Source: an uncultured Clostridia bacterium (lineage in GTDB: Bacteria; Bacillota; Clostridia; Christensenellales; UBA1242). Taken from it: a stretch of DNA of 37,152 nucleotides. The notes beneath the pieces are model-generated. The model worked only from the letters and a program-made list of their open reading frames with translations. It made no database searches and was not told where the DNA came from. The DNA lies in NCBI GenBank assembly GCA_944360075.1, contig CALVTE010000011.1, positions 1 through 37,152 on the forward strand. Reading direction: 5' to 3'. Position numbers and translations under genes: made by a program. Of this stretch, positions 8,341-16,008 are shown one piece after another. How positions within the stretch are numbered: the stretch's first letter is position 1; each line of letters opens with the position of its first letter.

Positions 8341-8649
8341 TCACATTTGAGTGCTTTTTCTTTCATAATCTTTGAGAAGTTTTTGGTAGTCTTTCATGTT
8401 TGAACTGTGGCCAAGGTCAACAGTGTAGTCCTTTTCGTCTCCATAAAGCAGTCCAACGTCATAAAGGTCGTCAAGCACCTCGTCAACAACCTCGAAAAAA
8501 GTTTGTTCTGGCAAGTTTATGCCGCGCTTTGCAAAAATTTTTTGAAGCTGCTTTGCAATGTCTTCAACAGTAAAAGCTTTTGGATAAGACGCAATCAACT
8601 GATTTGCAACACGTCTGATTATTGCAATGTCTTCTTGAATTCTTTTCAT
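8341..8649 (-). CDS. Hypothetical small helical protein
   Basis: 102 residues (MKRIQEDIAIIRRVANQLIASYPKAFTVEDI...), predicted mainly helical. The segment AFTVEDIAKQLQKIFAKRG followed by LPEQTFFEVVDEVLDDLYDVGLLYGD looks like a small winged-helix or DNA-binding-like fold, but that is a weak impression. GGAGG precedes the ATG, and a promoter with TTGAAA (8698-8703), 17 nt and TATACT (8675-8680) lies upstream on the minus strand. It is the last minus-strand gene before the divergent pflB. Confidence 0.72.
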   Translation of the reverse strand: MKRIQEDIAIIRRVANQLIASYPKAFTVEDIAKQLQKIFAKRGINLPEQTFFEVVDEVLDDLYDVGLLYGDEKDYTVDLGHSSNMKDYQKLLKDYERKSTQM

Positions 8650-8674
8650 AATTTTTCCTCCATCTCACAAAAAA

Positions 8675-8703
8675 AGTATACCACAGCTTTTTGCAAATTT
8701 CAA
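8675..8703 (-). promoter_or_regulatory. Promoter for the gene at 8341-8649
   Basis: On the minus strand TTGAAA, a 17-nt spacer and TATACT, divergent from the pflB promoter 33 nt away. The short gap between the two could hold a shared control site, but I see no clear operator. Confidence 0.65.
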
Positions 8704-8735
8704 TAGGCAATTTTGTTTAATCTCTCTTTTTTCAT

Positions 8736-8765
8736 TTGACTTTGGCTGCTGCAAAATTGTATAAT
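8736..8765 (+). promoter_or_regulatory. pflB promoter
   Basis: TTGACT (8736-8741), an 18-nt spacer and TATAAT (8760-8765) lie 19 nt before the pflB ATG, with AAAGGAG between. Confidence 0.75.
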
Positions 8766-8784
8766 CTTTGCGAAAGGAGAAAAC

Positions 8785-11052
8785 ATGAAAACAACAGAAA
8801 AAAATATTGAAAACAAACAGCAGTGGCATCTTTTTAAGGGAGAAAAGTGGAAAAATCAAATCGATGTTTCAGACTTTATCGACAACAACTATAAAGAATA
8901 TAAAGGGGACGACTCTTTTTTGTCAGCAAAAAGCAAAAAAACAACAAAAGTTTGGCAAAAATGTGAAAAACTTTTGAGGGAAGAACTTAAAAAAGGTCTT
9001 TTGGATGTTGACACAAAAAATGTCTCAGGCATAGATAGTTTTGACGCGGGCTATATCGACAAGAAAAACGAAGTTATCGTTGGCCTTCAAGCAGACAAGC
9101 CGCTCAAAAGAATTGTAAACCCTTTTGGCGGACTGAGAATGGTTCAACAAGCGCTCAAGGCCTACAACAGAAGTTTTGACAAACGCCTTGAAGAAATCTT
9201 TGCAAAACAGATTAGAAAAACTCACAACGATGGCGTTTTTGACGCTTACACTCCAGCAATTCGCAGAGCAAGAAGTGCAGGGCTTATCACAGGCCTTCCA
9301 GACGCTTATGGAAGAGGCAGAATTATCGGGGATTATCGCAGAGTTGCACTTTATGGCATTGACAGGCTTATCGAAGAAAAAAAGAAAGACCTTGCAAGCC
9401 CACAAATGACAGAAATTTCTTGCGAAGAATCAATCAGGCTTAGAGAAGAAGTCAGCGAGCAAATCAAGGCGCTTGGAAAAATGAAAGACATGGCAAAGCG
9501 CTATGGCTTTGACATTTCACAGCCAGCAAGCAACGCACAAGAAGCTTTTCAGTGGACATATTTTGCCTACCTTGCCGCCGTCAAAGAAAACAACGGCGCA
9601 GCCATGAGTTTGGGCAGAACTTCAACATTCCTTGACATTTATCTTGAAAGAGATATGAAAGAAGGCTTGCTTACAGAAGAGCAGGCGCAAGAACTTGTTG
9701 ACCAGTTTACTATAAAACTTCGCCTTGTAAGGCATTTAAGAACGCCTGAATACGACGAAATTTTTGCAGGTGACCCAACTTGGGTGACTGAAAGCATTGG
9801 CGGCATGCTTGATGACAAGCATAGCCTTGTGACAAAAAACAGTTTCAGATTTTTGCACAGCCTTATCAACCTTGACCCATCACCAGAGCCAAACTTGACA
9901 ATTCTTTGGTCAAACTTGTTGCCAACAAACTTCAAAAAATATTGCGCAAAAATTTCAATTCTCACAGACAGCATACAGTATGAAAGTGATGACGCAATGC
10001 GGCCAATCTATGGTCACGACTATGCCATTGCTTGCTGCGTTTCAGCCATGAAAGTGGGCAAACAGATGCAATTTTTTGGCGCTCGATGCAACTTGGCAAA
10101 ATCTCTTCTTTATTCCATCAACGAGGGGCAAGACGAAAAGAGCGGAAAACTTGTGGTGGAAGGCGTTAAAGCCATGCCAGACAAGGTTTTAAAGTTTGAA
10201 AAAGTTAAAAAAGCATATTTTGAAGTGCTTGACAAAGTTGCAAAAACCTATGTCGACGCCATGAACATCATCCACTACATGCATGACAAATATGCCTATG
10301 AAGCTGGACAGATGGCTCTTCACGACACAAATGTTGACAGGCTTATGGCTTTTGGTGTGGCTGGGCTTTCTGTGGCAACAGACTCGCTGTCAGCTATCAA
10401 ATATGCCAAAGTCACTCCGATAAGAAACGAGCAGGGTATTGCGGTTGATTTCAAAATTGACGGCGACTATCCAAAATATGGCAACGATGATGACAGAGTT
10501 GACCAAATTGCAGTCGAAATTGTGCAGCATTTTATTGCAAGTTTAAAGAAAAACAAACTTTACCGAAACGCAAAGCACACCTTGTCAGCATTGACCATAA
10601 CCTCAAACGTTATGTATGGCAAAAAAACAGGCAACACTCCAGACGGCAGAGCGGCAGGTTGCCCATTTGCACCAGGGGCAAACCCGATGCATGGCCGAGA
10701 CAGCTCTGGCGCGCTTGCTTCGCTCAACTCAGTTGCAAAAATTCCTTATTGCGATTGCTGCCAAGACGGCGTTTCAAACACTTTCTCAATCGTGCCAAAC
10801 GCGCTTGGGCATGACGAAAAAGAAAGGGTGAAAAATTTGGTTGGCATTCTAGATGGATATTTCAAGCAGGGCGCTCAGCACATCAATGTCAATGTGCTTA
10901 ACCGCGAAAAACTTATCGACGCTATGGATCACCCAGACAAATATCCAACGCTCACCATAAGAGTGTCGGGCTATGCGGTCAACTTCAACAAACTTTCTCG
11001 CGCACATCAAGAAGAAGTGATTGCAAGAACGTTCCACGAAAGGATAAAATAA
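8785..11052 (+). CDS. pflB: Formate C-acetyltransferase (pyruvate formate-lyase)
   Basis: 755 residues, the normal length. The catalytic Cys pair is present (Cys417-Cys418 in [11 protein letters not shown]), and the C-terminal glycyl-radical site is Gly729 in RVSGYAVNF. The enzyme converts pyruvate and CoA to acetyl-CoA and formate under anaerobic conditions. It is made active by a radical SAM activase, which is encoded by the next gene: the two overlap by one base (TAATG), so translation is coupled. Codon use is G/C-richer than the neighbouring small genes, as expected for a highly expressed protein. Confidence 0.98.
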   Translation: MKTTEKNIENKQQWHLFKGEKWKNQIDVSDFIDNNYKEYKGDDSFLSAKSKKTTKVWQKCEKLLREELKKGLLDVDTKNVSGIDSFDAGYIDKKNEVIVGLQADKPLKRIVNPFGGLRMVQQALKAYNRSFDKRLEEIFAKQIRKTHNDGVFDAYTPAIRRARSAGLITGLPDAYGRGRIIGDYRRVALYGIDRLIEEKKKDLASPQMTEISCEESIRLREEVSEQIKALGKMKDMAKRYGFDISQPASNAQEAFQWTYFAYLAAVKENNGAAMSLGRTSTFLDIYLERDMKEGLLTEEQAQELVDQFTIKLRLVRHLRTPEYDEIFAGDPTWVTESIGGMLDDKHSLVTKNSFRFLHSLINLDPSPEPNLTILWSNLLPTNFKKYCAKISILTDSIQYESDDAMRPIYGHDYAIACCVSAMKVGKQMQFFGARCNLAKSLLYSINEGQDEKSGKLVVEGVKAMPDKVLKFEKVKKAYFEVLDKVAKTYVDAMNIIHYMHDKYAYEAGQMALHDTNVDRLMAFGVAGLSVATDSLSAIKYAKVTPIRNEQGIAVDFKIDGDYPKYGNDDDRVDQIAVEIVQHFIASLKKNKLYRNAKHTLSALTITSNVMYGKKTGNTPDGRAAGCPFAPGANPMHGRDSSGALASLNSVAKIPYCDCCQDGVSNTFSIVPNALGHDEKERVKNLVGILDGYFKQGAQHINVNVLNREKLIDAMDHPDKYPTLTIRVSGYAVNFNKLSRAHQEEVIARTFHERIK

Positions 11053-12395
11053 TGGACGGTTTGGTTGAACAAATCAAATCTTGGCAAAGAGATGTTTTTA
11101 TATTTGATTTTGACGGGACTTTGCTTAACAGCGAGCCCTGCCATTTTCTTTCGCATAAAAAAGTGATTGAAAATTTGTTTCCAGACAAAGTTTTCACAAT
11201 GGAAGATTTTAAAAATTTTACTGGAAAAAGAGACGTTGACATCTATCAAGAAATTTCAACATGGGGCAATATTGACAAGGAAAAGGCGATAAGCGACAAG
11301 CAAAAATATTCTCTTGAGATGCTTAGGCAAGAAAGCGTAAAAATTTTTGACTACTTTTTTCTGCTTGTAAAAAATTTTCCAACCGCACACTTTTTTATCG
11401 CCTCAAATCAAGACGAAAACACCATCACAGAAGTGCTTAAAAGCAAAAAAATTGAAAAATATTTTGAAAAAGTTTTTTCAATGCCTTCGTTAAAATTGCA
11501 AAAGGACCAGTTTTTGAAAAATGTTGAAAAGTTTGTTGGCGCAAAAGCACAACAAGTGGTTTTGTTTGAAGATTCTTCTTCCGCTCTAGCACTTGGCAAA
11601 AAACTTGGCATGAAAACTGTGGGCATCAAAAATGAGGCCAACCTTTATCAAACTTTTGATTGTGATATGCAGCAAGACTGCATGCAAAAAGAAGTTTTTG
11701 GCAGAGTAAACAGCATTGAAACAATGGGGCTTGTTGATGGCCCGGGTATACGCTTTGTTGCTTTTTTGCAGGGGTGCCATTTGCGATGCAAATATTGCCA
11801 TAATCCTGAGACATGGCCGCTAAACGGACAGAGTGAAGAAATTTCTGCAACAGAGCTTGTCAAGAAAATTGAAAAATACAAAAACTACTACGGCTCTGAC
11901 GGCGGCGTCACCTTTTCAGGCGGCGAGCCTCTTTTGCAACCGCAGTTTTTGCTAGAGTGCCTAAAACTTTGCAAGCAAAAAGGCATAAACACAGCTCTTG
12001 ATACGGCGGGAGTTGGATTTGGCGATTATAAAGAAATATTAAAATATGTTGACCTTGTGATTTTGGATGTGAAAGCGGTTGACGAAAAAGAGTATAAAGA
12101 GTTGACTGGAGAGTCAATAAAGCATTTCAACCATTTTTTGAAGCAGGTGCAAAACAGCGGAAACAAACTTTGGCTAAGGCAGGTGATTGTGCCTGGGATG
12201 AATGATGACGAAAAACATATTTTAAGTTTGCGCCACTTTGCAAAAAAACTACAAAATGTTGAAAGGGTGGAGCTGCTGCCATATAAGACGATAGGTGTTA
12301 GCAAATATCAGCAGCTCAAAATTCCATACAGGTTGAACGGTGTTGCAGAAATGGACGAAGACAAATGCAAAAACCTTGAAGAACTTTTAAAATAA
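11052..12395 (+). CDS. HAD-family phosphatase fused to pyruvate formate-lyase activating enzyme
   Basis: 447 residues in two parts. Residues 1-205 are a HAD hydrolase: DFDGTLLNSEP with Asp19/Asp21, SNQ near 118, Lys151, and the acidic FEDSSSA near 172. Residues 215-447 are a full PflA: the SIETMGLVDGPGIR start, the [4Fe-4S]/SAM motif Cys242-x3-Cys246-x2-Cys249, and the GGVTFSGGEPLLQ SAM-binding segment. The PflA part abstracts H from Gly729 of PflB. The HAD part looks intact but its substrate is unknown. PflA alone is about 245 residues, so the fusion is real or reflects loss of an intergenic stop. The frame is continuous with no internal ribosome site that I can see. Confidence 0.9.
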   Translation: MDGLVEQIKSWQRDVFIFDFDGTLLNSEPCHFLSHKKVIENLFPDKVFTMEDFKNFTGKRDVDIYQEISTWGNIDKEKAISDKQKYSLEMLRQESVKIFDYFFLLVKNFPTAHFFIASNQDENTITEVLKSKKIEKYFEKVFSMPSLKLQKDQFLKNVEKFVGAKAQQVVLFEDSSSALALGKKLGMKTVGIKNEANLYQTFDCDMQQDCMQKEVFGRVNSIETMGLVDGPGIRFVAFLQGCHLRCKYCHNPETWPLNGQSEEISATELVKKIEKYKNYYGSDGGVTFSGGEPLLQPQFLLECLKLCKQKGINTALDTAGVGFGDYKEILKYVDLVILDVKAVDEKEYKELTGESIKHFNHFLKQVQNSGNKLWLRQVIVPGMNDDEKHILSLRHFAKKLQNVERVELLPYKTIGVSKYQQLKIPYRLNGVAEMDEDKCKNLEELLK

Positions 12396-12419
12396 GGCAA
12401 AAATTTTGGCAAAAAAAAG

Positions 12420-12445
12420 GCTTTACAAAACTGTAAAGCTTTTTT
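12420..12445 (+). terminator. Rho-independent terminator of the pfl operon
   Basis: GCTTTACA (12420-12427), loop AAAC, TGTAAAGC (12432-12439), then TTTTTT. Confidence 0.88.
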
Positions 12446-12520
12446 GTTTCAAAAATATAAAGAGATTGAAAGGTTTTTGATAGATTTTAGTTTTAACCAG
12501 CATCCCCTTTTGAAAATCCG

Positions 12521-13273
12521 CTATTTCTTTTTTGCCCTTGCAAAAATTTTTAAGATTTGCAAAATAAGTTTTAGTATGCTCAAAATCAAAACTATCACAT
12601 CTGCAACAATGTAAAGTTTCAGCAATTTTTTGAAAGTTTCAATTTCTTGCTCATTAAAGATGTTTGCGCTTTGCAAAATTTCGATAGCTTGCTGATTGGC
12701 TCTTTTTTCCACCTTAATGTTCACAATCTGAAAAACAAAGGTGAGAAGATAGAAGGCAATTCCCACCAGCAATCCGACAAGGGTTGGAATGCCAGAAAAT
12801 TGCGTTACCAAATCAATGATCAAACCAACAGCGATTGACGAATAGAAAAGCAGCGGAGTGAACAGAGTTAAAATTTGAAGAACATATCTGAAAGCAAAGC
12901 TCTTATCTTTGTTTTTGTGTTGCAAAGCAAGGCAAACCTTTTGCGTTGCAATGCCCACAGCTGTCACTGACGATGAATCCAAAATATTTTGTCTTAAAAA
13001 AATCGTCTTTTTCATCACGCTGTAATGATTTCCAAAAAGCAGCAGCCTTCGCAGAAGCCCCAATTTTTTGATTTGAACATTTTCAAGCCCATTGGCATCA
13101 AGCAAAGCCCTTGCTGTTTGCTGCGAAGTCAACCCGCTAGACAAAGGTGTTTTGTTGAACTGCTTGTATTTCACAATCAACACAATTTGCGTGATAAGTG
13201 CAGCAATCAAGCCCAAAACAATAAGCCCCGAAATTGCCATCATGGCAAGTTCAAGCCCAGTCAAATTTTCCAT
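12521..13273 (-). CDS. YugP-family membrane protein lacking the HExxH zinc-protease motif
   Basis: 250 residues with an N-terminal TM helix (about 8-35), a cytosolic-type segment, and three more hydrophobic segments (about 128-150, 155-180 and the C-terminal 215-245). The stretch TARALLDANGLENVQI, then IFLRQNIL..SSVTAVGIAT, and later VEKRANQQAIEIL, follow the YugP/neutral zinc metallopeptidase family closely. At the place of the family's AAHEVGHAIQ motif this protein has ATQKVCLALQ (109-118). Both zinc-ligand His and the catalytic Glu are gone, while the Glu of the later VE motif remains. It is therefore probably a non-catalytic homologue. AAAGGAGGG precedes the ATG. It is a single gene with its own promoter. 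Confidence 0.82.
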   Translation of the reverse strand: MENLTGLELAMMAISGLIVLGLIAALITQIVLIVKYKQFNKTPLSSGLTSQQTARALLDANGLENVQIKKLGLLRRLLLFGNHYSVMKKTIFLRQNILDSSSVTAVGIATQKVCLALQHKNKDKSFAFRYVLQILTLFTPLLFYSSIAVGLIIDLVTQFSGIPTLVGLLVGIAFYLLTFVFQIVNIKVEKRANQQAIEILQSANIFNEQEIETFKKLLKLYIVADVIVLILSILKLILQILKIFARAKKK

Positions 13274-13295
13274 AAAAAATCCCTCCTTTTTTATA

Positions 13296-13325
13296 AATAT
13301 AGTATATCACAAATCAAAATGTCAA
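13296..13325 (-). promoter_or_regulatory. Promoter for the YugP-like gene
   Basis: On the minus strand TTGACA (13320-13325), an 18-nt spacer and TATATT (13296-13301), about 22 nt before the start codon. Confidence 0.62.
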
Positions 13326-13403
13326 ATTTTTTTAATATATAAATTTGATTTGACTTTTATTTATCAAAATTGTTATCATAATAATAGTTAAAAGGAGCGC
13401 AAA

Positions 13404-13859
13404 ATGGGTAAAAAGAACTATCAGATCAATGTTATCAACGCAGAAAGCATCAAAAAACAAAACGACGAAGAAAACAAAGGCGCGCAACAGAGCCAGACAA
13501 ATGTGCAAAACAAACCGCAAGAGCTTAAAACAGGGCTTATGATTGGAGGGCTTATCTCTTTTTTTCTTGCACTGTGTTTTATAGGCTCCACAGTCTATTT
13601 CATATACCAAACCTACAACTCTGTTGACAATGCCCAGCAAGCGGTCACATTTATAGTCTTTATTCTGTCTGTCGGCTGGATAAGCTATATTCCTGGAGTG
13701 CTTTGCTCAATCATTTCTCTATGTCTAAACCCCTTTGTTATCAAATCATCCAGCAAAGGGCAAAAAGCGGTCGGCATAATATTTACCATTTTGTCTGTTT
13801 TGATGATTCTTGCATTTATGGCCATTGCTTTTTATATAAGCGCCTTGCCAAACAGCTAA
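13404..13859 (+). CDS. Small membrane protein of unknown function
   Basis: 151 residues. Residues 1-42 are hydrophilic and Gln/Asn-rich, then three hydrophobic segments follow (about 45-70, 80-105 and 122-147). A loop reading NPFVIKSSSKGQKAVGI lies between the second and third. The layout resembles small DUF4190-like membrane proteins, but the match is not certain. AAAGGAG precedes the ATG, and a TTGACT element lies about 55 nt upstream. It is divergent from the YugP-like gene. Confidence 0.75.
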   Translation: MGKKNYQINVINAESIKKQNDEENKGAQQSQTNVQNKPQELKTGLMIGGLISFFLALCFIGSTVYFIYQTYNSVDNAQQAVTFIVFILSVGWISYIPGVLCSIISLCLNPFVIKSSSKGQKAVGIIFTILSVLMILAFMAIAFYISALPNS

Positions 13860-13895
13860 AAGGTCGGCAGCAGATTTTGCCTTCATAACAATAAA

Positions 13896-13923
13896 AAAGG
13901 CAGTACTCGGCGGTACTGCCTTT
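13896..13923. terminator. Hairpin terminator between convergent genes
   Basis: AAAGGCAGTAC (13896-13906) pairs with GTACTGCCTTT (13913-13923) around a 6-nt loop. A-rich and T-rich flanks allow use from both sides. Confidence 0.75.
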
Positions 13924-13976
13924 ATTGTTTACTCTTCAAAATTTCTCAAGAAGTTGTTTAGGCTGTTTAAACTTTT

Positions 13977-14249
13977 TCAGTCCAATTTTTTCAAAATCTT
14001 TTTCATTCGTTTTATCGGCAAAGGGGAGGTTTGCTCACTGACATTTTTGTCAACCCGCAAAACAACAGCCTTTGTCGGGGTGTTTTCCAAACCAAAAGGA
14101 ACAAGCACCACATCATTTTGGCCAATGTTTTGATAGGGGCATATATACCAGCAAGCGCGCCCTTTTTCAGAGCCTTCAACCAACGTTACTTTTGCAAAGT
14201 CATAGCGACTGCTAAGTTTAAGCTCTCCGCCAGAGAGTGAATGAATCAT
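13977..14249 (-). CDS. Small protein resembling the PriA N-terminal DNA-binding domain
   Basis: 90 residues. The pattern AKVTLVEGSEKG..WYICPYQ, GQNDVVLVPFG, TKAVVLRVDKNV, PLPIKRMKKILKKL resembles the small beta-barrel at the start of PriA-type helicases (V.V.....F.Y..P....G..V.VPFG...K.G.V), without any helicase part. Stand-alone versions are seen in clostridia with no assigned role. AAAGGAGAAAAT precedes the ATG at 14249. The call rests on pattern memory only. Confidence 0.6.
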   Translation of the reverse strand: MIHSLSGGELKLSSRYDFAKVTLVEGSEKGRACWYICPYQNIGQNDVVLVPFGLENTPTKAVVLRVDKNVSEQTSPLPIKRMKKILKKLD

Positions 14250-14355
14250 ATTTTCTCCTTTAAAAAAGAATAACCCCTGCCAACAAAAAAGTCAAATAAG
14301 TTTTTGAAAAATGCGAAAAATTCAAGATGACGCATTTATATTTCTGTTAGAAAAT

Positions 14356-14475
14356 AAAAAAACGAAGAGGAAGTCTTCGTTTTGCTGTTTTGGTAGCAGC
14401 AACTGGGACCCCACCCTAAAAATCTGACGATTTTCAGGGAACCCGGACGAACCGTTTCACTGGTTCGATCCCTAA
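14356..14475 (-). repeat. Duplicated tRNA-Met 3' end plus terminator, with extra hairpins (possible structured RNA)
   Basis: The segment 14363-14408 repeats 14501-14546 (terminator stem plus the last 18 nt of the tRNA-Met gene). It differs only by 3 bases in the terminator loop, at an offset of 138 bp. Between the copies are two more inverted repeats: CCCTAAAAATC with GATTTTCAGGG (14412-14440) and GGACGAACC with GGTTCGATCC (14455-14472). The latter carries a T-arm-like CACTGGTTCGATCCC in the orientation opposite to the tRNA. The stretch is GC-richer than the surrounding intergenic DNA. It could be a decayed tRNA duplication or a small structured RNA read from the tRNA promoter. Confidence 0.7.
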
Positions 14476-14492
14476 AACGCAATAATAAAAAC

Positions 14493-14517
14493 AAAAAAAA
14501 CGAAGAGCGCGTCTTCG
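14493..14517 (-). terminator. Terminator of the tRNA-Met gene
   Basis: Read on the minus strand: CGAAGA, a 5-nt loop (CGCGC), TCTTCG, then eight T. It lies 11 nt after the encoded CCA end of the tRNA. Confidence 0.85.
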
Positions 14518-14528
14518 TTTTGCTGTTT

Positions 14529-14605
14529 TGGTAGCAGCAACTGGGATCGAACCAGTGACCTCAAGAGTATGAATCTTGCGCTCTAGCCACCTGAGCTATG
14601 CTGCC
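14529..14605 (-). tRNA. tRNA-Met (anticodon CAT)
   Basis: 77 nt with an encoded CCA. Acceptor GGCAGCA pairs with TGCTGCT (G1-U72 wobble). The D-arm is GCTC...GAGC. The anticodon stem CAAGA/TCTTG encloses loop TTCATAC (anticodon CAT), and the T-arm is ACTGG-TTCGATC-CCAGT. The first base pair and general sequence resemble the elongator Met tRNA of Firmicutes rather than the initiator. A tRNA-Ile2 read through lysidine at C34 cannot be excluded from the sequence alone. Confidence 0.93.
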
Positions 14606-14640
14606 AAAGAAGAGGGATATCCAAAAAGGATACAAACAAG

Positions 14641-14669
14641 ATTATAGCCATTTGTCGGTAAAAAGTCAA
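14641..14669 (-). promoter_or_regulatory. tRNA-Met promoter
   Basis: On the minus strand TTGACT (14664-14669), a 17-nt spacer and TATAAT (14641-14646), 35 nt before the tRNA. Confidence 0.82.
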
Positions 14670-14762
14670 TAATTTTTTGCAAGAAAAAAAACAAAAACTG
14701 CGTTTGCGACAAAATATCTGCTTATTTAGGCTGCCGTTTGTCTGTTGCAGCATCAAATTATT

Positions 14763-14790
14763 TTGAAAAAAAACAAAATTTTTATATAAT
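14763..14790 (+). promoter_or_regulatory. yqeY promoter
   Basis: TTGAAA (14763-14768), a 16-nt spacer and TATAAT (14785-14790), then AAAGGAG before the ATG at 14808. The rest of 14670-14762 is AT-rich and holds no gene I can see. Confidence 0.65.
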
Positions 14791-14807
14791 GTAACAAAGG
14801 AGTTGTT

Positions 14808-15233
14808 ATGTTATACGAAAAAATCAAACAAGCAAACGTTCAAGCGATGAAGGATAAGGATTCTGTGGCAAGAAGCATCTATAGCGTTCTGCTCAACAAA
14901 ATCATGCTTGAAAACATCAAAAAAAGAGAGAAGGGGGCAGAGGTTGACGATGCCGACATTTCAAACATCTTGCAAAAGACAATAAAAGAACTTGGCGAAG
15001 AAAAAGAAAACTATTCAAAACAAGGCAACAGCGAGCAGGTCAAACTTATTGAAAAGCAGATTGAAATTGCCTCTATCTATCTTCCAAAAATGATGAGCGG
15101 AGAAGAAATTGCCCAAGAGATAAATGCTCTTGCCGACAAGTCAATTCCTGCTGTGATGAAACACTTCAAGCAAAACTTTAACGGCAAATGCGATATGCGA
15201 CTTGTTCAAGAAGTCTTAAAAGGTCTTCAATGA
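14808..15233 (+). CDS. yqeY: YqeY family (GatB/YqeY domain) protein
   Basis: 141 residues matching the YqeY pattern: an N-terminal helical domain (MLYEKIKQANVQAMKDKDSVARSIYSVLLNKI), the central EQVKLIEKQIEIASIYLPKMMS and the C-terminal RLVQEVLKGL. The family shares its fold with the tail of the GatB amidotransferase subunit and is thought to bind tRNA, but its role is unproven. AAAGGAG precedes the ATG. Its stop overlaps the start of the phosphoesterase gene by ATGA, so the two form an operon. Confidence 0.93.
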   Translation: MLYEKIKQANVQAMKDKDSVARSIYSVLLNKIMLENIKKREKGAEVDDADISNILQKTIKELGEEKENYSKQGNSEQVKLIEKQIEIASIYLPKMMSGEEIAQEINALADKSIPAVMKHFKQNFNGKCDMRLVQEVLKGLQ

Positions 15234-15925
15234 AAATTTGGGCGATAAGTGATTTGCACCTGTCTGTCAACAATCCAAAACCTATGGATATTTTTGGGCC
15301 AGCTTGGGAAGATTATGTTGACAATGTGTTTGCCGACTGGAAAGCAAAGGTGGAAAAAGATGATGTGGTGCTTATGGCGGGCGATTTTTCTTGGGCGATG
15401 AAACTTGATCAAGCAAAAGCTGATTTTGACCTGTTTAAAAACTTGCCGGGCAAAAAAATCATCATCAAAGGCAATCACGACTATTGGTGGAGCTCGATTT
15501 CAGTTTTGCGAAAAATGTTGCCAGAAAACTTTTACGCTCTTCAAAACGATGCCTTAAAAATTGGAGATTGCATTTTTTGTGGCACGCGAGGCTGGCTTTT
15601 GCCAGATGAAAATTTTTCGGCTGAAAACCAAAAGATTTATGACCGAGAACTCATCCGCCTTGAAATGAGTTTGCAAAGAGCGAAAGAGCTTAAAAGTGGA
15701 AGCGAAAAAATATATTGCCTTCTTCACTATCCACCCACCACGCCTGCAAAAATTGATACAGGCTTTACAAAATTGATTGAAAGTTATGGCGTCAGCAAGG
15801 TGATTTACGGACACATTCATGCCAAAAAAAATCCCGAACTTGTCTATGAAAAAAGCGGCATTGAATATTACCTGACATCCTGCGATATGCTCGAGCAGAA
15901 ACTTGCACTGATAGACGAGGTTTAA
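15230..15925 (+). CDS. Calcineurin-like metallophosphoesterase
   Basis: 231 residues from the ATG at 15230. The metal-binding motifs of the family are all present in order: SDLHL near residue 7, GDFSWAM, GNHDYWW, LHYPP and YGHIHA. The enzyme should use two metal ions to hydrolyse a phosphate ester, but the substrate cannot be told. The product matches the clostridial YkuE/COG1768-type predicted phosphohydrolases in layout. The frame is open upstream to 15188, but the 4-nt overlap with yqeY and the SDLHL position mark the start used here. Confidence 0.92.
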   Translation: MKIWAISDLHLSVNNPKPMDIFGPAWEDYVDNVFADWKAKVEKDDVVLMAGDFSWAMKLDQAKADFDLFKNLPGKKIIIKGNHDYWWSSISVLRKMLPENFYALQNDALKIGDCIFCGTRGWLLPDENFSAENQKIYDRELIRLEMSLQRAKELKSGSEKIYCLLHYPPTTPAKIDTGFTKLIESYGVSKVIYGHIHAKKNPELVYEKSGIEYYLTSCDMLEQKLALIDEV

Positions 15926-15951
15926 TTTTGCCTTTAATTGGAAAATATTGA

Positions 15952-15980
15952 TTGACTTTTTAAAGTTTTTATTGTAAAAT
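15952..15980 (+). promoter_or_regulatory. Promoter of the lipoprotein gene at 16009
   Basis: TTGACT (15952-15957), a 17-nt spacer and TAAAAT (15975-15980), 28 nt before the start codon. Confidence 0.7.
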
Positions 15981-16008
15981 TTTTCTTGCTATAAACATGG
16001 AGAACAAA

